NCBI GenBank assembly: GCA_016712225.1
Contig: JADJRL010000003.1
Location: 248,001 to 312,000, forward strand
Direction of reading: 5' to 3'
Source of the DNA: Candidatus Defluviibacterium haderslevense
Lineage (GTDB): Bacteria > Bacteroidota > Bacteroidia > Chitinophagales > Saprospiraceae
Length of the DNA stretch: 64,000 nucleotides
The notes beneath the pieces are model-generated. The model ran no database searches and was not told the DNA's origin. It saw only the letters and a program-made list of their open reading frames with translations. Below are positions 18,967 to 30,000 of the stretch, in pieces (positions within the stretch are counted from its first letter, which is position 1; each line of letters begins with the position of its first letter). The position numbers were made by a program, and so were the translations under genes.

Positions 18967-20487
18967 ATGCACAATACCAATAATAATTCAATAATTAAAC
19001 ACTTCATTTGTTTAATTGGATTATGTATCTTTCCACATTCGGTACCAATTTATGCACAGACTTGTGGTTGTACCATTCAAGAAGTTCAAAAAAATATAGT
19101 TTCATCTTGTAATTCAACGATTGGAAAAACCATAACTGTATCTACTGTTTCAGCAATAAGAAATGCTATCAATCAAGCCAATGCTACTGGCGGCAACATG
19201 ACCATTCTCATTGAAGATGGATATTATCAAATCGCTTCAACAACATCCTATCCATACATTACTGGAAATAATATTGTCATTAGAAGTGTATCAGGAAAAA
19301 GAGATCAGGTTATATTGAGTGGTGGCGGAATGAAACCAACAAGTACAACTGAAAATGTATTGGGCATTGCAGGAAATCATATTACTATAGCGGATTTAAC
19401 CATTCAAGATTGTGGTGATCATGGAATTCAAGTCAGTGGTCATCATTTATTGGTTCATAATGTACATTTTAAAAATACCTATGAACAAATGTTGAAGGGC
19501 GCAACTGATGCAAACTACATTGATTCTGCTATTGTGCAATGTTCCTTGTTTGAATATCCTAATGGGATTGGACCCAATTATTATACTGGAGGCTTAGACA
19601 TTCACAAAGGAACAAATTGGATCGTACGAGATAATATGTTTAAAAATATTAAAAGTCCATCGGGTTCAGTTGCAGAACATGCGATTCATTTCTGGAATCA
19701 ATCATCGGACAATCTGATCGAACGAAATTGGATTATAAATTGTGATCGGGGCATTGGATTTGGATTAGGTAATAGCCCAAGTCAAGGCGGACTTATTCGC
19801 AATAATATGATTTACAATGATGGCGGCGGAAATTTTTCAGATGTTGGCATTGGCTTAGAAAATTCCCCCAATACAAAAGTCTATAACAATACCATTTTCG
19901 TATCTTATCAAAATGCCATAGAATATCGATTTACAGGAACAACAAATGTTGACATCAAAAATAATTTAACCAATAAATCAATTCGAGCCAGAGATGGTGC
20001 CTCCGGAACTGTTTCAAATAACTTAAGTAACGCTCAAGCAAATTGGTTTGTCAATACTTCTCAAGGAGATTTGCATCTGGCTACCAGTCTTTCAAATGTG
20101 GTAGACCAGGGGATAGATCTAATGCCTTACATAACAGATGATATAGACCAAAACAAAAGACCACTTGGAACTGGGGTAGACATTGGAGCCGACGAATATA
20201 TTGTTAAAACCAATCAAGAAGATTTGATTTTTTCACCAGTCGATGTACAAGTTATTCCCAATCCATCTCATTCCGGAATATTCAAATTAGTTTCAAGTAA
20301 TAAGTTGAATAATGAATCTTATACATTAAGTATGTATTCTTTATTTGGCAATCTATTATTTGAAACGAATATCGTTTTAAATCAAAATTCGATTGAATTA
20401 AATCTGTCTACCTTTCCAAAAGCTTGCTATATACTAAAACTAGAAAATTACAATACCGTAATATCCCGTAAATTAATTATACAATAA
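18967..20487 (+). CDS. parallel beta-helix secreted protein with T9SS sorting domain
   Basis: The 506-aa protein has a signal peptide ending IYAQ at about residue 31. Residues about 55-380 read as right-handed parallel beta-helix coils (repeated ITIADLTIQDC, LVHNVHFKN, VRDNMFKN, IRNNMIYND and VYNNTIFVS patterns), as in chondroitinase B-like polysaccharide lyases and related adhesins. RPLGTGVDIGADEY near 405-420 is the usual 'choice-of-anchor Q' ending. A sorting domain (PNPSHSG) follows. Catalytic residues for a lyase cannot be assigned. Confidence 0.85.
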   Translation: MHNTNNNSIIKHFICLIGLCIFPHSVPIYAQTCGCTIQEVQKNIVSSCNSTIGKTITVSTVSAIRNAINQANATGGNMTILIEDGYYQIASTTSYPYITGNNIVIRSVSGKRDQVILSGGGMKPTSTTENVLGIAGNHITIADLTIQDCGDHGIQVSGHHLLVHNVHFKNTYEQMLKGATDANYIDSAIVQCSLFEYPNGIGPNYYTGGLDIHKGTNWIVRDNMFKNIKSPSGSVAEHAIHFWNQSSDNLIERNWIINCDRGIGFGLGNSPSQGGLIRNNMIYNDGGGNFSDVGIGLENSPNTKVYNNTIFVSYQNAIEYRFTGTTNVDIKNNLTNKSIRARDGASGTVSNNLSNAQANWFVNTSQGDLHLATSLSNVVDQGIDLMPYITDDIDQNKRPLGTGVDIGADEYIVKTNQEDLIFSPVDVQVIPNPSHSGIFKLVSSNKLNNESYTLSMYSLFGNLLFETNIVLNQNSIELNLSTFPKACYILKLENYNTVISRKLIIQ

Positions 20488-20497
20488 AAAGTAGAAT

Positions 20498-20519
20498 TTA
20501 ATATGAGTTCCCATATTAA
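20498..20519 (+). terminator. weak hairpin after beta-helix gene
   Basis: An 8-bp stem pairs TTAATATG (20498-20505) with CATATTAA (20512-20519). The stem is AT-rich and has no clear U-tract, so this is a weak candidate. Confidence 0.3.
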
Positions 20520-20720
20520 TCATTAATATAAAAAATACAATGCAAATAAAAATTCCTTGCACTGTTCAAAAATATTGGAAACAAAAAGTTAGTAATAAAA
20601 ACGAGAATTAAAAATAAAGAAAAAAATATAAGCTTCCAAAATAATATTTTAAACACTAATTAAGTTTGCTTTGGACAACATCTCCTGAAAATAATAAATA
20701 GTTAGACAATTTTTAAAATC

Positions 20721-21461
20721 ATGAAAGACCTCTTTTCAAAACAATCTGATCAATATGCTAAATTCAGGCCAACTTATCCTGATGCTCTATTTGAATATTT
20801 AAATCAATTACCCATTCAAAAAAACAAGGCATGGGATTGTGGCACCGGAAATGGACAGATAGCAATATCATTAGCCTCCTCATTCAAAGAAGTCTATGCC
20901 ACTGACATCAGTTTAAATCAACTGAATAATGCACCAGAATGTAAAAACATATATTACTCCCAACAAGCAGCAGAAAAAACCAATTTCGAACCAAACACCT
21001 TTGATTTAATTACGGTTGCTCAAGCCATCCACTGGTTTGATTTTGACAAATTTTATCAAGAAGTATTCAGAACAGCAAAACCCAATGCAATGATTGCAGT
21101 CATAGGTTATGGCGTGCTGAATATTTCTCCCGAAATTGACCAAATCATTTACGATTTTTATATAAATAGAATTGGTGAATATTGGGATGAAGAGCGAAAA
21201 TTTATTGACCATCAATACCAAACAATACCCTTCCCTTTTGAAGAAAGGATTGCCCCCAAATTAAACATGTGCTTTGATTGGACACTCGATCAATTCATAG
21301 GATATCTAGAAACATGGTCCGCAGTAAAACATTATAAAAATTCAACTGGTGACAACCCACTTTCACTCATTCAAAATGAACTTGAAAAAACATGGGGTTT
21401 GGAACAATACAGAAAAGTTACTTTTCCATTATTTTTACGAGTAGGCCAAATCCATAAATAA
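20721..21461 (+). CDS. class I SAM-dependent methyltransferase
   Basis: The 246-aa protein opens with FSKQSDQYAKFRPTYPDALF, the signature start of a methyltransferase family (Methyltransf_11 type) that includes trans-aconitate methyltransferase-like proteins. The SAM-binding glycine motif is WDCGTGNGQIA at about residues 38-48. The acidic loop is YATDIS, and motif IV is ITVAQAIHWFDFDKF. The methyl acceptor is unknown. It is a single gene. Confidence 0.9.
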   Translation: MKDLFSKQSDQYAKFRPTYPDALFEYLNQLPIQKNKAWDCGTGNGQIAISLASSFKEVYATDISLNQLNNAPECKNIYYSQQAAEKTNFEPNTFDLITVAQAIHWFDFDKFYQEVFRTAKPNAMIAVIGYGVLNISPEIDQIIYDFYINRIGEYWDEERKFIDHQYQTIPFPFEERIAPKLNMCFDWTLDQFIGYLETWSAVKHYKNSTGDNPLSLIQNELEKTWGLEQYRKVTFPLFLRVGQIHK

Positions 21462-21472
21462 CCTAAGACAAA

Positions 21473-21506
21473 TTGATTAAAATAGTTTCAATATGTTGTA
21501 AATTTG
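21473..21506 (+). promoter_or_regulatory. candidate promoter for the DUF2157 operon
   Basis: TAAATTTG at 21499-21506 is a full match to the Bacteroidota -7 consensus. A TTG at 21473-21475 lies 23 nt upstream, slightly far from ideal. The predicted leader is about 100 nt. Confidence 0.4.
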
Positions 21507-21615
21507 ATTTTAACAATATCCTGGTCATTTCAAAAGGTTCTTAAGATCACTGTATTATAGCTTAGGATTTGTTAATATTAAAAAATAAGTTTTATTCATT
21601 TAACTTGTATGATTT

Positions 21616-22899
21616 ATGATCAAAGATCTAACTGAACTTATTGAAGCTGGCATCATCTCTGATGAAACAGCCAACAAAATTCTCGAATTTTACCAGCATA
21701 AAAAAGACCAATCTAAAAACAAACTGAACATTGCTTTTGGAATACTAGGCGCGCTTCTGGTTGGGTTGGGTATCATTATGATTGTTGCACATAATTGGGA
21801 TGATTTATCTCGTGGCGTCAAAACTTGTTTTGCCTTTATTCCATTGATCATTGGTCAAGGATTCTGTGGGTATGCGTTATTTAAAAAACCAGGCAATATA
21901 ACCTGGCGCGAAGCATCTTCAACTTTTCTATTCTTTGCCATTGGTTCCAGCATTTCCCTAGTTGGTCAGATTTATAATATGCATGGCAATTTAAGTCTAT
22001 TTCTTTTAACATGGATGGTGCTTGGCTTACCTATTATCTATGTTATGCGTTCATCTCTAGTTTCCCAATTATATCTGTGTGGCATTACCTATTATGCTGC
22101 TGAAACTTGCTACTGGTCTTATCCAAACCATGAATCCTATTTATATTGGTTGTTACTTATTGCAGCACTGCCACATTATTATTCCATTTCTAAAAACAAT
22201 CCTGATAGCAACTTCACACATTACCATCATTGGTTGGTTCCCCTTTCACTCACCATAACTTTAGGAACTATTGCATATCAAACAGAAGAACTAATCTTTG
22301 TTGCCTACATGAGCCTTTATAGTTTGTTTTCAATCATTGGACATCTAGACTATTTCAAAAATCAAAAAATAAGAAATAACGGATATCTTATTCTTGGAGC
22401 CCTAGGCACCATTTCGATATTATTTGTTTTAAGTTATGATTGGTACTGGGAACAATTACGAACCAAGAATATATCCATACATCAAATTTTAGGCTCTGTA
22501 GAATTCATAGTCTCCTTAATTATATCAATCATTGCATTAGGTTTACTTTACATAGAAAAAAGAAATAAAACAATGCGTGATATCAATCCATTTGAAATCA
22601 CATTCATTCTATTCATTCTTCTCTTTATACTAGGCTTCGTGTCTTATTTATCTGTATTGTTGATTAATATTTTGATCCTCATTATTGGAGTCATTACCAT
22701 TAGAAACGGATCCAAAATGGGACACTTGGGAGTATTGAATTTTGGATTACTTATCATTATGGTATTAATCGGCTGCAAGTTTGTTGATTTAAATTTAGAC
22801 TTTGTAACCAAAGGAATATTATTTATATTACTTGGTGTTGGATTTTTTATAACCAATTATTTAATGCTTAAAAAAAGAAAATCACATGAATCAAAATAA
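21616..22899 (+). CDS. DUF2157 membrane protein
   Basis: The 427-aa protein has a cytoplasmic N-terminal helical region of about 40 residues (LTELIEAGIISDETANKI), followed by about 11-12 membrane helices. This is the DUF2157 layout. IVAHNWDDLSRGVK after the first helix is the usual conserved loop. Its 3' end overlaps the next gene by 14 nt, so the two are translationally coupled. DUF2157 and GDYXXLXY proteins occur together in many genomes, and their function is unknown. Confidence 0.88.
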   Translation: MIKDLTELIEAGIISDETANKILEFYQHKKDQSKNKLNIAFGILGALLVGLGIIMIVAHNWDDLSRGVKTCFAFIPLIIGQGFCGYALFKKPGNITWREASSTFLFFAIGSSISLVGQIYNMHGNLSLFLLTWMVLGLPIIYVMRSSLVSQLYLCGITYYAAETCYWSYPNHESYLYWLLLIAALPHYYSISKNNPDSNFTHYHHWLVPLSLTITLGTIAYQTEELIFVAYMSLYSLFSIIGHLDYFKNQKIRNNGYLILGALGTISILFVLSYDWYWEQLRTKNISIHQILGSVEFIVSLIISIIALGLLYIEKRNKTMRDINPFEITFILFILLFILGFVSYLSVLLINILILIIGVITIRNGSKMGHLGVLNFGLLIIMVLIGCKFVDLNLDFVTKGILFILLGVGFFITNYLMLKKRKSHESK

Positions 22900-23476
22900 A
22901 TGGATCACGCTAGGCTTCATACTCATGGTAGCAGTGCAATTAGTTGTTCCTGCGAGTATGATTTATAATGCCGAAGCCATCATTGCAAAAGGAACTGAAT
23001 ATAAATTCATAACGACACCCATTGATCCTACTGATCCTTTCCGGGGTAAATACATTACGCTCAGTTACCGTGAAAATAGATTCCAAATCTACAATCCAGA
23101 AGAATGGGCAGTCAATGAAATCATTTTTGTTACATTAACAACCGATGAAAACGGTTATGCAAAAATTAGTTCAGTATCTAAAGAGATGCCAATGGATCAG
23201 CAAGATTATGTAAAAGCTAAAGTGTCTAATGTTACTAAAATGGAAAATGAAGATAATTATTTGACGATATCTTATCCCTTCGATCGGTATTACATGGAAG
23301 AATCCAAAGCAAGCGATGCTGAAAGACTCTATCTGGAATCCTTACGGGATACCAACCTGATTACTTATGGATTGGTGAATATAAAAGCAGGTGAGGCTGT
23401 ACTTAAAGATGTGATGATCGATGGCAAGTCTATCAAAGAAATAGTATTAAATAATCGGGATACATTGAATAAGTAA
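22886..23476 (+). CDS. GDYXXLXY domain protein
   Basis: The 196-aa protein has one N-terminal membrane helix (about 7-25) and a periplasmic domain. The family motif appears as FRGKYITLSYREN, where GKYITLSY corresponds to GDYxxLxY. The start codon lies inside the end of the DUF2157 gene (14-nt overlap), so the two proteins are made together and probably act as one membrane complex. No enzymatic residues are known for the family. Confidence 0.88.
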   Translation: MNQNKWITLGFILMVAVQLVVPASMIYNAEAIIAKGTEYKFITTPIDPTDPFRGKYITLSYRENRFQIYNPEEWAVNEIIFVTLTTDENGYAKISSVSKEMPMDQQDYVKAKVSNVTKMENEDNYLTISYPFDRYYMEESKASDAERLYLESLRDTNLITYGLVNIKAGEAVLKDVMIDGKSIKEIVLNNRDTLNK

Positions 23477-23621
23477 AACATTATGAAATTCAATATCAAG
23501 CAAGGAATATTCCAAGTATCAAGTTATGGAAGGCCATGTCCTCCTAATACTATCTATATATCTTCATGTAGAAATAAATGCAGCTTTGATTTCTAAAATT
23601 TTTATTTTTTTAAAATACAAG

Positions 23622-23664
23622 GTTAATCCATTACTAGATAAAATAAGAAATGGATTAACTTTTT
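23622..23664 (+). terminator. rho-independent terminator of the DUF2157 operon
   Basis: A perfect 11-bp stem pairs GTTAATCCATT (23622-23632) with AATGGATTAAC (23649-23659) around a 16-nt loop, followed by TTTTT. It ends the DUF2157-GDYXXLXY operon. Confidence 0.75.
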
Positions 23665-23701
23665 ATAATTTAAGTTTTTATTTTAGCTAAATTTACTTAC
23701 C

Positions 23702-25306
23702 ATGAAAACGATAAAAATTTTTGTACTTCAATTTATAAATTTAACATGTATTATTTCGCAAAATGTCTATATACCTCCTGCATTTAATTTTTCTGGAACA
23801 AAGGTAAGTTGGAATAAACGAGTAGCAGAAATCAGTAATTCCCTAGATGGTGAAATAATTTATGATAAAGATCAATTGTATCAAAGATTGTCTCATGTCA
23901 TTTTTAATAATAAAATATATTATTTGCTAGACAATACAGGCTTTAAAGAACAAATAGGAAGCACTTTAGCATGTTTCGACTTAAATACTGGAGATAGTAT
24001 TTGGCAGAAAAACTATAATACTTGGAATTACAATGCAGGATATAATTATAATTGGGATTTTAGAATTCAGATTCCATATTTAGAACTTTTTGGTGAAGCT
24101 AGCATTAAAGAAGGATCAGGAAGTTTTCCTAAAGGATATGTAAGCAGAAGGGTAATTGATGAATTTGGTAATGATATAGAGATATACACAAATAAAGATT
24201 TTCATGATCGCGTTTCTTTCCAGCAATCCATTCCTCCAATATATTTGGAAGGGCAAGACTTTGCTTTTTTTTACAGATCAGGAATTTCTAAAGATAGTAA
24301 TTACAACTATGCTATTTGGCCTTATATTTGGAATGAAAACTTGCAATCAAGAATTCTGCCGGAATATGCAGTTAAGTTTTATGAGCCTACTTCCTATGAT
24401 CCAGTATTAAGAGGTCCTGTTGCCGTTAATTCGTTAAAATATTTTTACTTTGTCCAATTTTATAATTATACTTTAAAAGAGTATACTCACTATATGTGGC
24501 ATACCAATGGTTCTGGAAAATTCTTTGATTTGACTAATGTAAGCTCCATTTTAGGTGGTTTAAATAAACAAGATCCGATTCAAGGATATCAGAAATCTGG
24601 AAACTTAATGCGTTTAAAAACTTTAACAAGGTTAAAGGACTTTAAACAAGGAAATGCAGGGTATATTTATTTAGATTCAAATGGAAAGCTTGTAAAAGAT
24701 CAGCGAGCAATGGTCTTTGATGGAAAACACGTGGGGCATATTGTTACTAATGATTTTGATCAGTTAAAGGAAAAATTGCATGTTATCAGATTTGTGGAAG
24801 AAAATAATATTTATTTTTATTTAGAAGATTCACTTGGAAATTTCAGAAAAACGGGTGAACTCATTAATCAGGGGGATTCTAAATTCGCATTTATTCCATT
24901 ATTTGTAAAATCTTCTCCAAAAAATGATATTGTGCTAAGTTTTTATGTAGCCCTTGATTCTATATTTGCTGGCCAGAATTTTGTTTTGGGAGGTTGGGCA
25001 TATATTTGTAAAATTAATGCAGAAGATTTACGTATTAAGACTCAGACTATTCATTTAGAACAGTTACATGCACAAATTAGACCTAATCCGTGTAATCAAG
25101 AAATTTTTATCGATATAAACGAGAATTTAACCAAAGGTTATTTAAACGTATATGATATTAATCATAAAATATATACATCTGTTATTTTGAAGGATAAAAA
25201 CACTTACCAACTAAATACCATTGATTTTCCAAGTGGTGTTTATTTCATTGAAATTTATGATGAGCTAAGAAAAGAATATTGTGTAGAAAAATTCATTAAA
25301 TTGTAA
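23702..25306 (+). CDS. secreted protein of unknown function with T9SS sorting domain
   Basis: The 534-aa protein has a signal peptide of about 19 residues (ending IISQ). The large middle part, about 20-450, has no repeat or motif I recognise. It is rich in Tyr, Asn and Trp and may be a propeller, because CFDLNTGDSIWQKNYNTW resembles a PQQ-type blade. From about 455, IRPNPCNQE begins a T9SS type A sorting domain ending KFIKL. It should be exported to the surface. It stands alone after the terminator at 23622. Confidence 0.75.
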   Translation: MKTIKIFVLQFINLTCIISQNVYIPPAFNFSGTKVSWNKRVAEISNSLDGEIIYDKDQLYQRLSHVIFNNKIYYLLDNTGFKEQIGSTLACFDLNTGDSIWQKNYNTWNYNAGYNYNWDFRIQIPYLELFGEASIKEGSGSFPKGYVSRRVIDEFGNDIEIYTNKDFHDRVSFQQSIPPIYLEGQDFAFFYRSGISKDSNYNYAIWPYIWNENLQSRILPEYAVKFYEPTSYDPVLRGPVAVNSLKYFYFVQFYNYTLKEYTHYMWHTNGSGKFFDLTNVSSILGGLNKQDPIQGYQKSGNLMRLKTLTRLKDFKQGNAGYIYLDSNGKLVKDQRAMVFDGKHVGHIVTNDFDQLKEKLHVIRFVEENNIYFYLEDSLGNFRKTGELINQGDSKFAFIPLFVKSSPKNDIVLSFYVALDSIFAGQNFVLGGWAYICKINAEDLRIKTQTIHLEQLHAQIRPNPCNQEIFIDINENLTKGYLNVYDINHKIYTSVILKDKNTYQLNTIDFPSGVYFIEIYDELRKEYCVEKFIKL

Positions 25307-25712
25307 AGTATAAGATATTATTTTTTATAGCGTTCTATAACAAGTTTTTAACAATTTGGGAACCTCTGCAATTGAACTATTTAATATCTAAACTTTGTAA
25401 GTTGAATTTCGAAGTATTTTTTATGCTCAAGTTGGTCCTACTTGAAATGTTGTATTTGGGTAGTTTTTTATTTCATGTGGAATAAATTCCTAGAAAGGTT
25501 ACAATTAAACTCAATTAACAATGAAAAAATGATGCTTGTTGCAACTCAATTTCTTTTGATTTGTTCAATTATATTTATTACTAATCCTCTAGCTTTACAT
25601 CCAAACTTGTTTCTATTTGAATAGCAATAATTATAAAGTATAATAAATTTATCTTTCATAATTACATTTAATTTTATTTTGATTTTATTAAATCTTGAAT
25701 GTCTCAAATAAT
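25307..25712. other. gene-poor gap with an orphan signal-like peptide ORF
   Basis: This gap has no convincing gene. A 31-codon frame at 25529-25624 (plus) begins with two Met codons and reads like a signal peptide (FLLICSIIFI core), then stops. It may be the stub of a deleted secreted protein, which would fit the decayed character of the region to its right. Nothing else was seen. Confidence 0.3.
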
Positions 25713-26012
25713 TTATTTTTTATATGCATTTGAATCATAGTTGAATTCTTTGATATAACTATTCGTTTGGTTTTCTATGGAAGTTACTGCGTTAGGATGA
25801 TTGACATCTTCAAATTTAAATAAATAATCGTAGGTGTTTTCGCCTACATTAGATTCATCACGTATATGTTCCTGTTGTTTAGTTGTAATTCTATGCATAT
25901 TCTCATTGACCATCTCAAGCGTATAGTTTGATGCTTTATTACCCAATGTGTTCATTGGATCACCGGTCCAACTGCCGTGTGTTGTGGCTATGCGGTTAAA
26001 GTTATCTTGATT
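25713..26012 (-). pseudogene. orphan Rhs/YD-repeat fragment
   Basis: The frame 25713-25955 and its extension to about 26012 (without a start codon) encode a piece of Rhs protein. It is nearly the same as residues about 460-560 of the large Rhs protein encoded at 27021-30134. Nucleotides 25769-26006 align without gaps to 28493-28730, with 19 mismatches in 238 by my hand count. Homology stops on both sides and the frame ends in NAYKK. This is a leftover of a duplicated or displaced Rhs 3' part, not a functional gene. Confidence 0.85.
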
Positions 26013-26212
26013 GTATTATTGGACATGGAGCATAATTGATATCATATAATACTTTAGTTTTAGGTCACTCTTTTTTAATGCCTGCAATATGCTTTAACAC
26101 GAGGGTTTTTCATAAATCTTTTTTTTCAAATGTATACCCTCTGTATTCTCAAGCAAAATCTTGAACTAATTCGGGTACGAATAACATCAATTTTAAATTC
26201 ATACAAAGAAAT

Positions 26213-27055
26213 TCAAAAAGGCCAAAAATTTGGACAATTATCCCACCCATATAAATATAGCCACTGACCACCAATAAACATATTCGAGGAATTGCCCGTA
26301 AATGGATCAATTATTAATTTAAAACGAGTACTAGGAAAATCAGTATCTGGATAATAGGAATTATTTTCATATTCATTATGATAATTGAAATTTTTAAAAG
26401 CAAAATATAAAAATAGCTTTTTATGATTTTTAGAGTAAAGTAATTTAATATTTGGGCAATTTGGCACTTCATATTCTCTATTAATATTAATAATTTCATA
26501 TTTATTTGAAGCCCATATTATATGTTTACTTTTATGCATAATTAAAACAACACTATCAAGTCTTTCCAAATGAAATCTAGTTTCATTTGGAATTTCACCT
26601 AAAATATACTTATTCCTCTTAGATTGAAAAAATAAAAATGGATCAAACATTAAATCTTTAATCAAAGTGTCGTTCCCCAATACTTCATTATGATGACTAA
26701 AATATAATTTCAATTGAAAAAGATCAGTTCCTATCTTTCCTTCAAAGGATTGAATAATTGGACTAGAACTTTTGCATGAAATATTAATTAAGTCTTTACA
26801 CGAATAAACTGCAAATTTTTTTGAATCTGGAAATGAATCATTCAAATACTTATCAATAAAATCAGAGTATTTGATATAAGGATATTTGTTATAAAATTTT
26901 GGATTTTTTATATTTAATAATCCTGAACAATTAGCATTATCCAGTCCTATAATCTGAGAATTTAATTCTAAACTATAAAAACTAATAATTATTAAAATTA
27001 TAAAACCAAAAAGTCTACTCTTATTTTCGCTTAGTAAAGTAATCACCATTTCCAT
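26213..27055 (-). CDS. exported protein, candidate immunity to the Rhs toxin
   Basis: The 280-aa protein starts inside the last codons of the Rhs gene (35-nt overlap, a different frame), so the two are translated from one message. Residues about 14-33 form a signal peptide (LFGFIILIIISFYS, then LNSQ). The mature part has no recognised family. It has several Cys residues and a Trp/Tyr/Pro-rich C-terminus (YLYGWDNCPNFWPF). A gene overlapping the 3' end of a toxin-tipped Rhs gene is the classical position of an immunity gene. Export would suit neutralising a toxin arriving in the periplasm. The role is inferred from position only. Confidence 0.55.
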   Translation of the reverse strand: MEMVITLLSENKSRLFGFIILIIISFYSLELNSQIIGLDNANCSGLLNIKNPKFYNKYPYIKYSDFIDKYLNDSFPDSKKFAVYSCKDLINISCKSSSPIIQSFEGKIGTDLFQLKLYFSHHNEVLGNDTLIKDLMFDPFLFFQSKRNKYILGEIPNETRFHLERLDSVVLIMHKSKHIIWASNKYEIININREYEVPNCPNIKLLYSKNHKKLFLYFAFKNFNYHNEYENNSYYPDTDFPSTRFKLIIDPFTGNSSNMFIGGQWLYLYGWDNCPNFWPF

Positions 27056-30000
27056 TTGGATATTTTTTGAGCATTGATGCTTTATCTGATTTTGTTTCTC
27101 GAATTACATTTCGTTGACCCTCTCCTCTTGATTTTGCAATCTTAACTTCTAATGGTTGAACTACATTATGTTCGTTTTTATCCACTCCTTGCCCACCTAA
27201 AACCCCAATTCTGTCATCCATAGCATCCAATTTGTCAGCAAATTTTTTATCAAATCGTGATAGAAAGGCATGTCCAAATTCATGACCAAGTAAAGTTGTC
27301 GGAGAAACTTCGCCTTTTACATTTTTGTTTCCTAAATCTCCACCTACCATTATACCTAAATTTGGATTCCATCCTATTTGAGTTCCTTCAGGACTTGCTC
27401 CTGAAATTCCATCAGTATTGTAAATCTCAACATTTGGGTTATCTTTTCCTACAAATGAAAGAATAACATTCCCATTTGCATTTGGAGTTTTCAAAGTAGC
27501 CAATTTAGGATCAGAGGTTAATTCATTCATTGCTTGAAAAGACTTAGAAACAAAAGCACTCTTCTTCGCATCATAAGTCGCTCCTGGCGTCCAAATATGC
27601 TTGGTCCCTTCTTCATCAGTAACAATTACTTCTCTACCATCAGGATCTGTATAAAGAATAGGATTATTTAAAGTATAATTAAATGGAGACCATTCAGGGT
27701 ATTTCTCTGTCATCGGATCGACCCCATACCATAGAGATATCCTTGGATCATAATATCTCGCACCAAAGTAATAAAGTCCAGTCTCTTCATCAACTTCCTT
27801 ACCCGTGAACCTATACTTCGTAGAGTAGCCCCCAGCTTTCTGTTCAGCCATACCTTCTCCGAAAGGCAAATATAGGATAAATTGATAAGGATTTCCAGCT
27901 TCATCCGTTAAAAATGTGCTTGAACCTATATGGTCAGGATGAAAGAAATAAAGTACATTTGGACAATCGTTATTACCCTCACAATCGTCTTCCTCAGGAT
28001 CAGTATCTTCAATGATTAATGTATCAAATCCAAATTCCGTTCTGACTAATTCTAGATCTTCTGCTTGTCTATCAGGAAGTCCAGCTTTTTCTGATCCCGA
28101 CAACTCAAGACTATTATCCACACTACTATCTACTGAACCAACTAATTTACAGGCGATTCTTTCTGTACCTGAATAATAGTGATTCGTGACCATGTAATGA
28201 GATCCCATAACCATGTATCCACTTACATATTGTGAATAATTTCCAATAGTAGAAACGGTTTGGCTTAAGCCATTTAAATCCATTATGCCATATTGCCCTA
28301 ATCCCTTCAATGTTCTTTCACCATTAGCATCATAAATGTAGTGTTGGAAGCTTCCGGCATTTGATATTTTTATTGCTTTGAGCATATTCGCTTCATCCCA
28401 TAACATATTCTTGGTATCTCCATTATCGAATTCATGGAGTAATACATTTCCATTCGCATCATAATTAAATTCCTCGACCTCGCTGTTTGATTGGTTTTCT
28501 ATGGAAGTTACTGCGTTAGGATGATTGACATCTTCATATTTGAATAAATTATCATAAGTGTTTTCACCTACATTAGATGCATCACGTATATGTTCCTGTT
28601 GTTTAGTTGTAATTCTATGCATATTTTCATAGGCCATTTCAAGCGTATAGTTTGATGCTTTATTTCCCAATGTGTTGCTTGGATCTCCAGTCCAACTGCC
28701 ATGTGCTGTAGCTATGCGGTTAAAGTTATCATAAGTGTATTTATGATAATAAGTTCCACCCATTTCATTAATGATACCAGCTGAATTGTGAATTGAATCT
28801 ACATTCCCAATCTTATCAAATGTGTAACTCAAATTGTACATATTGGTACCAGAGTGATCCTTGGAAACCAAATTGGAAAGTCTTCGCAATGTTGTGGAAT
28901 AAGTATAAGTTTGTGATGTACTATTGCCATATTTACAAAATACTTTTTGTTCGAATTCATCGTAACCAATACTATCTATATAAACCTGAATTCCAGCTTT
29001 CATAAAGTTTAAATTACCACCTAAATCATACTTATAAAGCAAGGTGTCTTTATTAGGATAAATGAGAGTATCAATACGATTCCATGTATCATAATGGAAT
29101 CGGTGAACATAGGTTTTATTATCCTGACCCGGAGCAATTATTGTTCTGATGTCTTTAACCACTTCGCCTTGAGAACCATATTCATATTTTCTTAATCCTG
29201 TAGCATCTTGTTCCAACATCAATCTACCTCTATTATTATCAATGCCTCCTGTTGTGGCAGGATAATATTCATATTTGACATTATTGATATTCGGTGTAGA
29301 ATTTGCATAAACAGGATATGTGACCGATTTAATCCTACCTAAAGCATCTGATTTATAAATTATTTCATCACTATTAATGGCAAGATTTGGAGTCACCATA
29401 GTCATTAATTGACCTAGATTATCATATGTATAAGTATTTGTTCCAGCGTCAGGATGGATCCATTGCGTCCGCCTACCTGCAAGATCATACTCACTGGATG
29501 TGGTATTGCCATCTTCATCTAATACATTTAGAATTTGACCAACTGCATCAAACTCAAAAGTAGTAGTCTTACCATTATCTTTTTGTTTAACCACTTGTTT
29601 GTCTAAGTCAGTATAACTTTCTTTAACAATATTAGTACTCGCATTTTGTGGTATTGTAGTAACTGTATGTAGTGCTCCATCTGCAATGTCGTAAGAGATG
29701 GTAGAGACTGTATTATCCGCATCTTTCACAGTTAATGGGCGATCTACTTCATCAAACGTTGTCTCAGAAGTAACAGTAGCGCTTGGAGACGAATCAAAAT
29801 CATAACTCATTGATGTAGCAAATTTGGGATGATATTGCTTTATTGCTCTTCCAAATTTATCTTTTGTTACTATACCTGATATACTTACTCCTTCATCAAA
29901 AGTACCATTGTCATACTTGATTATATCCTTCTTAATTTGAACAGGCTGGCCAAGTCCATTGACTATAGTTACTGTTTGTAAATCATTGGAAGGGTTTTGA

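Noticed and set aside
25442..25624. 60-codon ORF with hydrophobic end
   Set aside because: It lacks a plausible start context and a mature domain. Only the last 31 codons look like a signal peptide, and these are reported as a possible stub.
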